The notes under the pieces were generated by a model, which did no database searches, had not been told where the DNA came from, and was given only the letters and a program-made list of their open reading frames with translations. DNA of 41,382 bases. It comes from Alphaproteobacteria bacterium (GTDB lineage Bacteria; Pseudomonadota; Alphaproteobacteria; CAAGCB01; CAG-977). The stretch's first letter is position 1. Every line of letters begins with the position of its first letter. Made by a program: the position numbers and the translations under genes. The DNA lies in assembly GCA_017539865.1 (NCBI GenBank), contig JAFYCE010000024.1, positions 1 to 41,382 of the forward strand, in the 5' to 3' direction. Positions 25,110 through 32,929 of this stretch are shown here, one piece after another.

Positions 25110-26045
25110 ATGGAAAATTATCAGCAGAAGACAATCAAACATGAAATCTCATGTGTTGGCATCGGTCTGCACACGGGAAACAAAATTTCCATGACTTTAA
25201 AACCGGCGGACGTCAATACGGGCATCGTTTTCCACAGAACGGATCCCGCCGGCAAAGACGCTTACATTCCCGCTCATCACGATTACGTCGTCGACACGCG
25301 GATGTGCACCTGCATCGGCAACAAGGACGGTGTGAAAATCGCTACGATCGAGCATCTGATGGCCGCCATTCACGCAATGGGCGTCAACAATCTGCTGATC
25401 GACATTGACGGCCCTGAAACGCCCGTCATGGATGGCAGTGCTGTTCCTTTCGTTTTCCTGTTGGAATGCGCCGGCATCAAGGTGCAAAACGCCCCGTTGA
25501 AAGCAATCAGGGTCTTAAAACCCGTTTCCTTTAAAAACGGCGACAAGGAAGTCACGCTGCAACCGGCGGACAAAGGGCTGAAAATGCACTTTGCCATCGA
25601 CTTCCCCGCTTCAATCATCGGTCATCAGGAAGCCGATCTGGATCTGACGGCCGCCAACTTCAAGAATATGTTCAGCCGCGCCCGCACGTTCGGTTTCCTG
25701 CAGGACATCGAAATGTTGCGCTCGATCGGTCTGGCGCGCGGCGGTTCTCTGGACAACGCCATTCTGGTCAACGACAACACGATCATGAACAAAGACGGTC
25801 TGCGTTATTCCAACGAATTCGTCCGTCACAAAATGTTAGATGCGGTCGGCGACCTGTATATGTCCGGCTACACGTTGATTGGCGAATTTTCAGGCAACCG
25901 TTCCGGCCACACGGACACCAACGCTCTGTTGACCGCTTTGTTCGCCGACGAAAGCAATTACGAAATCGTCGATATGGCTTCCTATTACTCCTCTTTGGCA
26001 CAAGAAGCGGATGACGATAAAGAATTCAGATTGGAATGCGCTTGA
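25110..26045 (+). CDS. lpxC: UDP-3-O-acyl-N-acetylglucosamine deacetylase LpxC
   Basis: LpxC performs the committed deacetylation of lipid A synthesis. I start at 25110, after AGAAAGGAACGGAACC; a nine-codon longer in-frame start at 25083 is less likely. The 311 residues place the zinc ligands at His82 (EHLMAAIHAMG), His240 and Asp244 (HKMLDAVGDL), and the general base region at His267 (SGHTDTNALL). Length and motifs match E. coli LpxC. Unlike many relatives, it is not beside ftsZ here; it stands alone between divergent and convergent genes, with a terminator after it. Confidence 0.97.
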   Translation: MENYQQKTIKHEISCVGIGLHTGNKISMTLKPADVNTGIVFHRTDPAGKDAYIPAHHDYVVDTRMCTCIGNKDGVKIATIEHLMAAIHAMGVNNLLIDIDGPETPVMDGSAVPFVFLLECAGIKVQNAPLKAIRVLKPVSFKNGDKEVTLQPADKGLKMHFAIDFPASIIGHQEADLDLTAANFKNMFSRARTFGFLQDIEMLRSIGLARGGSLDNAILVNDNTIMNKDGLRYSNEFVRHKMLDAVGDLYMSGYTLIGEFSGNRSGHTDTNALLTALFADESNYEIVDMASYYSSLAQEADDDKEFRLECA

Positions 26046-26061
26046 TTTAAGCACTTTAATA

Positions 26062-26092
26062 AAAAAAGCTCCGTTTAACGGAGCTTTTTTTA
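26062..26092. terminator. Bidirectional-looking terminator between lpxC and the phosphate transporter
   Basis: AAAAAAGCTCCGT (26062-26074) and ACGGAGCTTTTTT (26078-26090) form a perfect stem around TTA, with T runs on both strands. It would end lpxC and the convergent transporter transcript. Confidence 0.87.
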
Positions 26093-26115
26093 TTGCCTCA
26101 GAACGGACTTTTGAT

Positions 26116-27078
26116 TTAATCCGCGGAACAGTTCGCCGATTTTTTCCGATCCGATTGCGCAATGAAATTGTTTTCGATGACAGTCATTTTTTGCGCCAGC
26201 ATTTTATTATACTGCTTATTTAAAACCGTAGCCGGACGATACGCCCAATCCGGATTGATTTTAATCAACGCGTTTTGCAGCTCCCAGCGATAATTAAAAC
26301 GCTGTCCGCTCAGTTTTTTGATATCGGCCAATTCTTCCGCCGAAAACAGACGATTGTCCAAATTATCTGTTTTTTCAGGATCAATAACAATTTTAACGTA
26401 CTCAGCCATATTCAACAACCGTTGCTGCTGAGCGGAGGTCAAACGCCCCACTCGATTTTCAACGGTACGAATGAAATCCACGCCGGATTCAAAACGTTCG
26501 CCCTTCAGCGTGCTTAATTTACTGGCGGAAAAGCCGTCTTCAACGATACGGCTGAAAACCTTGTCCGATATCAGATATGTTTTAGGCGTATAAACGCTCT
26601 GGCTGAAAACGTTCTGCATGAAAAACAGAGCGAAAAAGCATATCAGCGCCGCAATGACCGGCGTCACGACCCATCCGCACATGATGCGGACAACGACGCT
26701 CCACTTGATACTCTTGGCCGCTCCCTTGCACAATCCGACGCCGATGACCGCGCCGACGACGGCCTGTGTCGCCGATACGGGAACCAACGGAATGACCGGC
26801 AGATTATGCGACGCCAGAAAATACTCCAATCCTTCCGAAGCGAAAATGAACAACACCAAAGATTGGGCTAAAACGACGACCCAAGCGGCAAACGGCGATA
26901 ACGGCATCAATCCCTTGCCGACCGTCCCCATCACTTTATAAGAATATGTGAACACGCCGACGGCCGTTGCCAGCGAACCGACGAAAAACAACTGCTGCAC
27001 GGCAGAAAAATGGAAACCGCCCAAAGAAATATCGGTAAACGGCGCAACGGGAACGAACACGCCGACCACGTTTGCCAT
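26116..27078 (-). CDS. PiT-type inorganic phosphate transporter, C-terminal part of an interrupted gene
   Basis: This frame, 320 residues from an ATG at 27078, is the second half of a PiT phosphate:cation symporter. It opens with MANVVGVFVPVAPF, has five or so hydrophobic helices and repeats the VSATQAVVGAVIG signature seen in the first half as VSVSQAVVGAIVG. About 140 hydrophilic residues follow to the C-terminus, longer than in most relatives. The segment immediately upstream, GANN, is in the same frame but separated from this ATG by only four codons after an internal TGA. GAGGGG lies eight bases before the ATG, so separate initiation is possible but would omit the GANN motif. Confidence 0.8.
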   Translation of the reverse strand: MANVVGVFVPVAPFTDISLGGFHFSAVQQLFFVGSLATAVGVFTYSYKVMGTVGKGLMPLSPFAAWVVVLAQSLVLFIFASEGLEYFLASHNLPVIPLVPVSATQAVVGAVIGVGLCKGAAKSIKWSVVVRIMCGWVVTPVIAALICFFALFFMQNVFSQSVYTPKTYLISDKVFSRIVEDGFSASKLSTLKGERFESGVDFIRTVENRVGRLTSAQQQRLLNMAEYVKIVIDPEKTDNLDNRLFSAEELADIKKLSGQRFNYRWELQNALIKINPDWAYRPATVLNKQYNKMLAQKMTVIENNFIAQSDRKKSANCSAD

Positions 27079-27090
27079 GTTGTTCGCCCC

Positions 27091-27636
27091 TCAGGAATAC
27101 GCGCCGAAAGCACCGGTTAAAATCATAGCCAGACGCGTGCAGGCGTCACGAAACAACAAAGGGAGTTTGACGTAACTCAACAGATGTTTGAAAAGCATAT
27201 AAAGAATTGCGGCGAATGTTCCCGACAGCAAAGGACACGCCACCCACGTGGAGGCAATTCGCACGATCGAATTAACATCCGTAACGGAATCCGTGAACAG
27301 GTTCCATCCGACGATGGCTCCGACGACGGCTTGAGAAACGGAAACGGGCAGCCCGAATCTGATAATGGAATAAACGGTAAACGCTGCGGCGAAAGTCGTG
27401 ACAAAAGCGCCTCCGATCGCATTGATTGCGCCCAGACTGCCCAAAGTGTAAGCCGCACCGACACCGCTGACGACCGCGCCCAATGCAATAAAGATACTGC
27501 AAACAATCGCGGCTGTCGTAAATTTCACCATACGCGTGCTGACAGCCGTCCCGAAAATGTTTGCCGCATCGTTTGCGCCCAACGACCAACCGAGAAACAG
27601 ACCGCTGGAAAGAAAAACTAAGCCCGACGTTCCCAT
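27091..27636 (-). CDS. PiT-type inorganic phosphate transporter, N-terminal part ending at an in-frame TGA
   Basis: 181 residues with about five hydrophobic helices and the first PiT signature LGWSLGANDAANIFGTAV. The frame stops at TGA (27091-27093) in the context GAYS-stop-GANNMANVVG. The first repeat reads W-S-L-G-A-N-D, so the stop falls where a Leu-like residue is expected, and the next gene continues in the same frame. TGA ends other genes in the window (for example nusB and the barrel gene), so it is not a general sense codon. Either a nonsense mutation, a sequencing error, or a split or readthrough gene. It follows the DUF47 gene by 15 bases. Confidence 0.82.
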   Translation of the reverse strand: MGTSGLVFLSSGLFLGWSLGANDAANIFGTAVSTRMVKFTTAAIVCSIFIALGAVVSGVGAAYTLGSLGAINAIGGAFVTTFAAAFTVYSIIRFGLPVSVSQAVVGAIVGWNLFTDSVTDVNSIVRIASTWVACPLLSGTFAAILYMLFKHLLSYVKLPLLFRDACTRLAMILTGAFGAYS

Positions 27637-27651
27637 TTAGACACCTTTACA

Positions 27652-28314
27652 TCAGTTGTCGCGTTTAATCACGTAAATAGCCAGCTTATCCGTAATGTCT
27701 TCCGCCATATCCGCCAAATTATCGATCATTTCAATAAAACTGGTAACGTGCATTTTATTGGCCAGCGGCAGATCCGACGAATAAATGGCGCGCTTGATTT
27801 TTGTCCCGATACGGTCGGCTTCGCTTTCATAAAAGCGGACTTTGTGAATATAATCGCGGCAAGAATTGAAATCGCGGAAAAACGTCCGCGCAGCAATCGT
27901 AATCTGTTCAACCGAATTGGTTACGGACTCAACAATAGCCACCACATCGGGATGCAATGTCGAAGGGAAAACGGGCTGTTCGATCGTAAAACGGTATCCG
28001 CTGGCGTCATAGGCATTCAAGATTGCATCCAGATCCTCCACCAGACTTAAAACATCCGCGCGCAAATCGGGAATCAGGTTTTGCTCGTACAATCCCGTTT
28101 CGATCTCACGGCGCAATTCATCCGCGCGGCTTTCGATATGGCCGATTTGTTCGGCATGCATGACAAAATCCTCGGTCACTCCATGTTCCAAAAAAACATG
28201 AATCGCTTTTTTATAAATCAACCCCGCTTCGGAAATCCGATCCAGAAATTCATCTATTTTATTTTCCAGAGTCCGACTGCTGGAAAACATGGAAAGCCCT
28301 TTGGATAAATTCAT
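27652..28314 (-). CDS. DUF47-family PhoU-like protein (Pit accessory protein)
   Basis: 220 residues, soluble and helical, with the PhoU-related pattern of repeated helices: ENKIDEFLDRISEAGLIYKKAI, LEHGVTEDFVMHAEQIGHIESRADELRREIE, DLDAILNAYDASGYRF and DNLADMAEDITDKLA. Genes of this family usually sit beside pit phosphate transporters and are thought to modulate them. That context holds here: it is first in the operon, 15 bases before the transporter. It has no membrane segment, so it probably acts at the cytoplasmic face. Confidence 0.92.
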   Translation of the reverse strand: MNLSKGLSMFSSSRTLENKIDEFLDRISEAGLIYKKAIHVFLEHGVTEDFVMHAEQIGHIESRADELRREIETGLYEQNLIPDLRADVLSLVEDLDAILNAYDASGYRFTIEQPVFPSTLHPDVVAIVESVTNSVEQITIAARTFFRDFNSCRDYIHKVRFYESEADRIGTKIKRAIYSSDLPLANKMHVTSFIEMIDNLADMAEDITDKLAIYVIKRDN

Positions 28315-28412
28315 TTTTCCCTCATATATAAAAACGACTGCGCAAAAGCGGTATAACCCTTTGATTAAACGATTATCTTATCAACAGGTAAAGATATTGT
28401 AAAGTGCTAAGC

Positions 28413-28545
28413 AAAAATAGGCTAAAACGCCTATTTTTGTCTGCAAACTCAATGAGCCTTGACGCGCAAAGACGCTAAAAGGCGTCCGATGCAAGTCTTA
28501 GGCGGAATTGGCGGAGAAAAAATAGGCTAAAACGCTTGTTTTTTT
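28413..28545. repeat. Pair of repeated hairpin sequences in the gap before the lipoprotein gene
   Basis: AAAAATAGGCTAAAACGC occurs at 28413-28430 and again at 28518-28535. The first copy continues into GCCTATTTTT and forms a perfect 10-bp stem with a six-base loop; the second ends in CTTGTTTTTTT, a weaker stem with a T run. Between them lies another small hairpin, GACGC-TAAAAG-GCGTC (28471-28486). The 275-base gap (28315-28590) holds no gene I recognise. It could be a small RNA, a pair of terminators or a relic repeat; copy number in the genome is unknown. Confidence 0.5.
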
Positions 28546-28590
28546 ACCGTTGTTTTTATAAACTCCGGTTGGTTCTTTCAGATAGGTATC

Positions 28591-29460
28591 ATGAAAAACA
28601 TTCTGTTTTGCTCTTTACTGTTGTTTCTTTCCGCCTGCGGTTCGATCGTCCACGGTTCGGAACAGAAGATATTGTTCGAAAGCAATGTGAACAACGTCAG
28701 AATAACGGGAAGATCCGTTTCATGCTTCACGCCCTGCTCCGCCTTGCTTAAGCGGGGGGAAACTCCTTTGCATCTGACGGCTGAAAAAGAAGGATACAGA
28801 CCCGTTCACGCAAGCATAGACACTTTTTTCAGCCCTTTTTTTATGATGGGAATGACGACAACCGGAGCCGTTGCCATAATAACGGACGTTTTAACCGGCA
28901 GCGTTTATAAATATGATGAAAACAAATACTTTTTTGAAATGATTCCGGTTGATGACGCCGAACAAAATGATAATTTTGCCAAAACCCGCAGATTCATTTT
29001 AAGAAATTATGCACAAATACAAAAAGAAATCAGCGAAAAATCAGCCGGAGAATATCTGACGGGATTGTCATCCTTAACATCCTTGAAGCCGGACGACTTG
29101 ATAAAATTGAATCATACCAAATCAGGAACGGAATTCGTCAAAGCCGTTTTCGATCTTTCCCTGAACAGTTCCCTTTCCGACAATCAAACAAGTCCGGACG
29201 CCTCCGTTTTCACCCTTCCCGTCTGGGTGGAGCTATACGAAAAGGAAGGATACACGCCTTCAGCAAATCAGGAAGGCACGGCATATGTCGGATACGGCAA
29301 AGGCCTTTCCTATCCGGTTGCCCGAAATAACGCCGTTGAAGATGCATACAACAAAAACGGTTCCATCCCTTCCGGTAAAATGAAGCTTCTTTCCGAATAT
29401 AAACGTCAATCCGATCAAAAATCCGACGTGTGGGTTTTATACCGTTATTCAAAAGATTGA
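28591..29460 (+). CDS. Outer-membrane-type lipoprotein with PEGA-like domain
   Basis: 289 residues. A lipoprotein signal peptide ends with the lipobox LSAC (Cys17). Residues 18-75 resemble the PEGA-like GSIVHGSEQKILFESNVN...TPCSALLKRGETPLHLTAEKEGY pattern often mislabelled as translation initiation factor. A short hydrophobic stretch (FFMMGMTTTGAVAIITDVLTG) follows and the C-terminal half is of unknown fold. The residue after the lipid cysteine is Gly, which does not favour inner-membrane retention. GATAGG lies four bases before the start. Function unknown; it converges with potC, 12 bases between stops. Confidence 0.85.
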   Translation: MKNILFCSLLLFLSACGSIVHGSEQKILFESNVNNVRITGRSVSCFTPCSALLKRGETPLHLTAEKEGYRPVHASIDTFFSPFFMMGMTTTGAVAIITDVLTGSVYKYDENKYFFEMIPVDDAEQNDNFAKTRRFILRNYAQIQKEISEKSAGEYLTGLSSLTSLKPDDLIKLNHTKSGTEFVKAVFDLSLNSSLSDNQTSPDASVFTLPVWVELYEKEGYTPSANQEGTAYVGYGKGLSYPVARNNAVEDAYNKNGSIPSGKMKLLSEYKRQSDQKSDVWVLYRYSKD

Positions 29461-29472
29461 CAAACGGCCGTT

Positions 29473-30243
29473 TTATTTTTTCGATCGCACCAAACGATAG
29501 GAAATCATTACAACAAAGAACGTTGCAAAGAACATCGCAGCACACAACGCGTTGACATCCGGCTGAATTCCCGTTCTGACCATTGAATAAATTTTCAAAG
29601 GCAGGATTTCGTAGTTCTTTCCGCCGACGAAAAAGCTGATAATCACGTCATCTATTGACAAGGTGAAGCTCATCAGCCAACCGGCGAAAACCGCCGGAAC
29701 AATCAACGGAATCAGGATAAAGCGCATGATATCCACGTCGTTCGCCCCCAAATCGGAAGCGGCTTCGGCCAAATCGCGGCTGACGCCTTTCAGACGCGCC
29801 AGCACCGTCACCGTCACAAACGGGAAACAAAACACCGTATGCGCCAATAACAAGGTCGAAAAGCCCAAAGGAATCCCTAAAACAACAAAAATCACTAACA
29901 GGGAAATCCCCTGAATGATCTCCGGCGAAAGCATGATAACGGACAAAGAACCGTAAACGACCTTTTGCCCGATAAAGCGGTATCTGTGCAACGCAACGGC
30001 GATAATCGTCCCGATTACAGTGGAACACGTTGCCGCCGACGCCGCCAAGAACAACGACCGGAAAGCGGAACGAATCAAACTTTTATCCGCAAACAGCCGT
30101 TCATACCACTGCATCGTGAAACCGTTCCAAACGTCGGAAGACGCCGAATCATTGAACGAAAAAACTATCGTGACCAACAGCGGCACATACAGCAACAGGT
30201 AAACCGCCGAGATATAAGCGTATTTGAAAAAACGTCCTACCAT
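29473..30243 (-). CDS. potC: Spermidine/putrescine ABC transporter permease PotC
   Basis: One of two inner-membrane subunits of the polyamine importer. The 256 residues contain six hydrophobic helices and the BPD_transp_1 EAA-loop (SRDLAEAASDLGANDVDIMRFILIPLI), with the early VPLLVTIVFSFNDS typical of PotC. The start overlaps the potB stop by seven bases. Order is potA-potB-potC, all coupled. The periplasmic subunit PotD is not in the window after potC, where it often lies. Confidence 0.95.
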   Translation of the reverse strand: MVGRFFKYAYISAVYLLLYVPLLVTIVFSFNDSASSDVWNGFTMQWYERLFADKSLIRSAFRSLFLAASAATCSTVIGTIIAVALHRYRFIGQKVVYGSLSVIMLSPEIIQGISLLVIFVVLGIPLGFSTLLLAHTVFCFPFVTVTVLARLKGVSRDLAEAASDLGANDVDIMRFILIPLIVPAVFAGWLMSFTLSIDDVIISFFVGGKNYEILPLKIYSMVRTGIQPDVNALCAAMFFATFFVVMISYRLVRSKK

Positions 30244-31100
30244 ATCGGTTGCCCCTCATCCACCGAGTTGCCGCTCTTAAAATACAAATGTATCAACAAC
30301 AGCATGAACAACGTCAACGCAATATTAATCGCCGCCCCGACCGGCCAGTCTTGAATCGTTATGAACTGATCCCGAATGACGCTGCCCACGACGGCGGAAT
30401 CCGCCCCCCCCAAAATATCCGCAACGTAAAACAAGGTCAACGCCGGCAGGAAAACCATAATACAGCCGGCGACTATCCCCGGAGTACTGATCGGCACAAC
30501 GACTTTGAAAAAAGCGGCGGTCATTCCCGCCCCCAGATCTTCGGCGGCTTCCAGAAGACTTCTGTCCAGCTTTTCAAGCGTCGCATACAACGGCAAAATC
30601 ATAAACGGCAGCAACGTGTAAGTCATACCGATAAAGACGGTCAAATTCGTGTAAAGCAGTTTCAGCGGATGGGAAATCAAACCGCATTTAAGCAAAAAAC
30701 TGTTGACGATGCCGTTTTCCCCTAAAATGGATATCAACGCATAATTGCGAATCAACGAATTCGTCCAAAACGGCACGATAATCAACATCAAAAACAGCGC
30801 GCGGTATTCTTTAGCAAAACGGGCGATGAAATAAGTGAACGGATAAGCGACCAACAAACAAAACAGTGTTGTGCAGAAAGCCAGACTCAACGACTTCAAA
30901 ATCACGCTCAACAGCTTTGTGTCGGCCAAAGCCCTGTAATTTTCCAAATTTAAAGGCAGACGCAACATCCAAATGGGGTCGCGGGACAAAAAACTGGCCA
31001 GCAATACCAACAGATTGGGGGCGAACACCATCACGCCGAACCAGATGAAAATGAAATACAGCACCGCTTGGCGGCAAAAGTTGTCCGCAGATTTAAGCAT
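30237..31100 (-). CDS. potB: Spermidine/putrescine ABC transporter permease PotB
   Basis: Second membrane subunit of the polyamine importer. I start at the ATG at 31100, which overlaps the potA stop by eight bases and has GGAGGT 11 bases before it; an in-frame ATG at 31139 would overlap potA by 47 bases. The 287 residues contain six hydrophobic helices and the EAA-loop LLEAAEDLGAGMTAAFFKVVVP. The FWTNSLIRNYALISILG segment is a PotB mark. It pairs with PotC around the PotA ATPases. Confidence 0.93.
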   Translation of the reverse strand: MLKSADNFCRQAVLYFIFIWFGVMVFAPNLLVLLASFLSRDPIWMLRLPLNLENYRALADTKLLSVILKSLSLAFCTTLFCLLVAYPFTYFIARFAKEYRALFLMLIIVPFWTNSLIRNYALISILGENGIVNSFLLKCGLISHPLKLLYTNLTVFIGMTYTLLPFMILPLYATLEKLDRSLLEAAEDLGAGMTAAFFKVVVPISTPGIVAGCIMVFLPALTLFYVADILGGADSAVVGSVIRDQFITIQDWPVGAAINIALTLFMLLLIHLYFKSGNSVDEGQPIW

Positions 31101-32205
31101 CGGGCAGAATGACCTCCCAATCCTTGATCCAGCTGACATTCACGACATCGTTGACCGCATAAATGATATCCGGATCGTCTTCATTGAAAAATTGCGTTGC
31201 CATGACCATGTTTCCGCCGGCCGTTTGAATCCATAAATCGATTGTGCGGCCTTTGTAAACCAAGAAGCTGATGACGCCGCGCAACGCGTTGTCCGGAGCT
31301 TCCGCCTCCGGATCATTGACCTTGCTGACGACCATATCTTCGGGACGGAGCAACACTTTGATTTTTGCGCCGCGGGTCACATCGAAAGTCGTCGGTTTGC
31401 GCAGACGGTAGAACATCCCTTCGACAATCGTTTCAAAATCGTTTTCGCCGACTTTGATGACCATGCCGTCAAAGGCGTTGATTTCGCCGACGAACTTGGC
31501 GACGAACATGTTTTTAGGTTCTTCGTAGATTTCAATCGGCGTCCCGATTTGCTCGATCAAGCCTTCGTTCAAGACGGCTACGCGGTCGGACATGGCCAGA
31601 GCTTCCTCCTGATCGTGCGTGACATAAACGAACGTCACCCCCAAATCCCGCTGCAATTCCTTCAATTCTATCTGCATTTCCTGACGCAGGCGGTAATCCA
31701 AAGCGGACAACGGCTCATCCAGCAGCAGCACCTTCGGATTGTTGATGAAAGCGCGCGCCATTGCGACGCGTTGCTGTTGACCGCTGGAAAGTTCGCACGG
31801 ATAGCGCGTATAGAACATATTCATTTTGACTTTTTCCAGCGCGCGGAAAACTTCCGTTTCGATTTCCTCTTTTTCCAGCCCTTTCATTTTCAGGCCGAAA
31901 GCCACATTGTCAAAAACCGTCATATGCGGAAACAAAGCGTATTGCTGGAAAACGGTATTCACCATGCGCCGGTTCGGCGGCAAATGCAAAATTTCCTTGC
32001 CGTTCATCATGATTTTTCCGGTTGTCGGCCGTTCAAAACCGGCAATCAAACGCAACAGCGTCGTTTTACCGCAGCCGGACGGCCCCAAAAGAGTCAAAAA
32101 CTCCCCGTCATTAACGGTCAAATCAATATCGTCCAGAACTTTATTCGCCCCGAAAAATTTGGTGACGCTTTTTAATTCCAGCAAAGGAACGGAAGACTGC
32201 TCCAT
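31093..32205 (-). CDS. potA: Spermidine/putrescine ABC transporter ATPase PotA
   Basis: ATP-binding subunit of the polyamine importer. The 370 residues contain Walker A GPSGCGKTTLLR near residues 38-49, signature LSSGQQQRVAMARA, Walker B VLLLDEPLSALD and the switch THDQEEAL, followed by a TOBE-type C-terminal domain (LLRPEDM...). It is the first gene of the potABC run; AGCAGGAG precedes the start. Upstream is a 145-base gap before the divergent LRAT-like gene, with a CTGTTTTAACAG dyad near its middle. Confidence 0.97.
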   Translation of the reverse strand: MEQSSVPLLELKSVTKFFGANKVLDDIDLTVNDGEFLTLLGPSGCGKTTLLRLIAGFERPTTGKIMMNGKEILHLPPNRRMVNTVFQQYALFPHMTVFDNVAFGLKMKGLEKEEIETEVFRALEKVKMNMFYTRYPCELSSGQQQRVAMARAFINNPKVLLLDEPLSALDYRLRQEMQIELKELQRDLGVTFVYVTHDQEEALAMSDRVAVLNEGLIEQIGTPIEIYEEPKNMFVAKFVGEINAFDGMVIKVGENDFETIVEGMFYRLRKPTTFDVTRGAKIKVLLRPEDMVVSKVNDPEAEAPDNALRGVISFLVYKGRTIDLWIQTAGGNMVMATQFFNEDDPDIIYAVNDVVNVSWIKDWEVILPDA

Positions 32206-32351
32206 ATTTTCTCCTGCTCTTAAAGAAACGGCTACCGCCGGCGAAGGTTATATAATACACCTGTTTTAACAGAAAGAAATTTTTTTGCAAAGACGCTTTA
32301 AAAAAAAACGGAATAAGATAGAATGTTTTTTATTCTTTACAGGAAAAAACA

Positions 32352-32924
32352 ATGAATAAAAGCCGGCGATTTTTACATATGCTGAGAAAAAACTTCAGAA
32401 AGAAAAAGGCTCGAACGCTTTCCTTTCCCGAAGTGTCGCCCGTCAAAGGCTGTATTCTGAAATGCGATTTGGGCGTCCTGTTGGAACATACAGGCCTGTA
32501 CATCGGAAAAGGCCGGATTGTCAGCTTGAACAGACACAGCCGGATTCGGATTGAAAACGAAGAGTCTTTTTTCCCTCCGGGAACGAACCCCGCTTCCAAT
32601 CGCATATACGCGGCTTGTTACGGACGCACGGGGGAAGTGTTGTCTTCTTCCGCGATTGCACGCCGCGCCGGAAAAAAAGTCAACAAAGAAACGCCCTACA
32701 ATGTCCTGTTCAACAACTGCCACCGTTTCACGGCAGGTTGCATCACGGGAAATTTTGAAAACGAAGTCGTATCTTTTTCCCAGTTGGAAGACGTCATTTT
32801 CGCCCATCAGGAAGAATTGCGCCCCAAAGAGCCGTGGTGGATCCGGCTGAAAAATTTCATTATGCGCACTCCCGCCCCCGAACCGGCGGACACATTCAAC
32901 TGGCGTCCGGTCAAATTCAAATAA
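32352..32924 (+). CDS. LRAT-domain protein (NlpC/P60 superfamily)
   Basis: 190 residues. The LRAT-type fold is indicated by His46 in LLEHTGLYIGKGRIVSLN, a possible second His62, and the catalytic Cys123 in NNCHRFTAGC, which matches the NCEHF nucleophile motif. LRAT-like bacterial proteins are permuted cysteine peptidase or acyltransferase relatives of unknown substrate. The N-terminus is highly basic (KNFRKKKARTL) without a clear signal peptide. It is divergent from potA and ends five bases before a convergent coiled-coil gene. Activity is not shown by sequence alone. Confidence 0.82.
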   Translation: MNKSRRFLHMLRKNFRKKKARTLSFPEVSPVKGCILKCDLGVLLEHTGLYIGKGRIVSLNRHSRIRIENEESFFPPGTNPASNRIYAACYGRTGEVLSSSAIARRAGKKVNKETPYNVLFNNCHRFTAGCITGNFENEVVSFSQLEDVIFAHQEELRPKEPWWIRLKNFIMRTPAPEPADTFNWRPVKFK

Positions 32925-32929
32925 CCCGA

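Noticed and set aside
27091-27093. Selenocysteine at the transporter TGA
   Set aside because: PiT proteins are not selenoproteins, the aligned residue in the first repeat is Leu, and I saw no convincing SECIS-like stem after the TGA.
26116-27636. Genome-wide UGA recoding as the reason for the split transporter
   Set aside because: TGA terminates several intact genes in the window (nusB, the barrel gene, the XRE gene), so a code change is not supported.
29462-29485. AAACGGCCGTTT palindrome with following T-rich stretch between the lipoprotein gene and potC
   Set aside because: The palindrome leaves little or no loop and the stem is short, so a terminator is not convincing.
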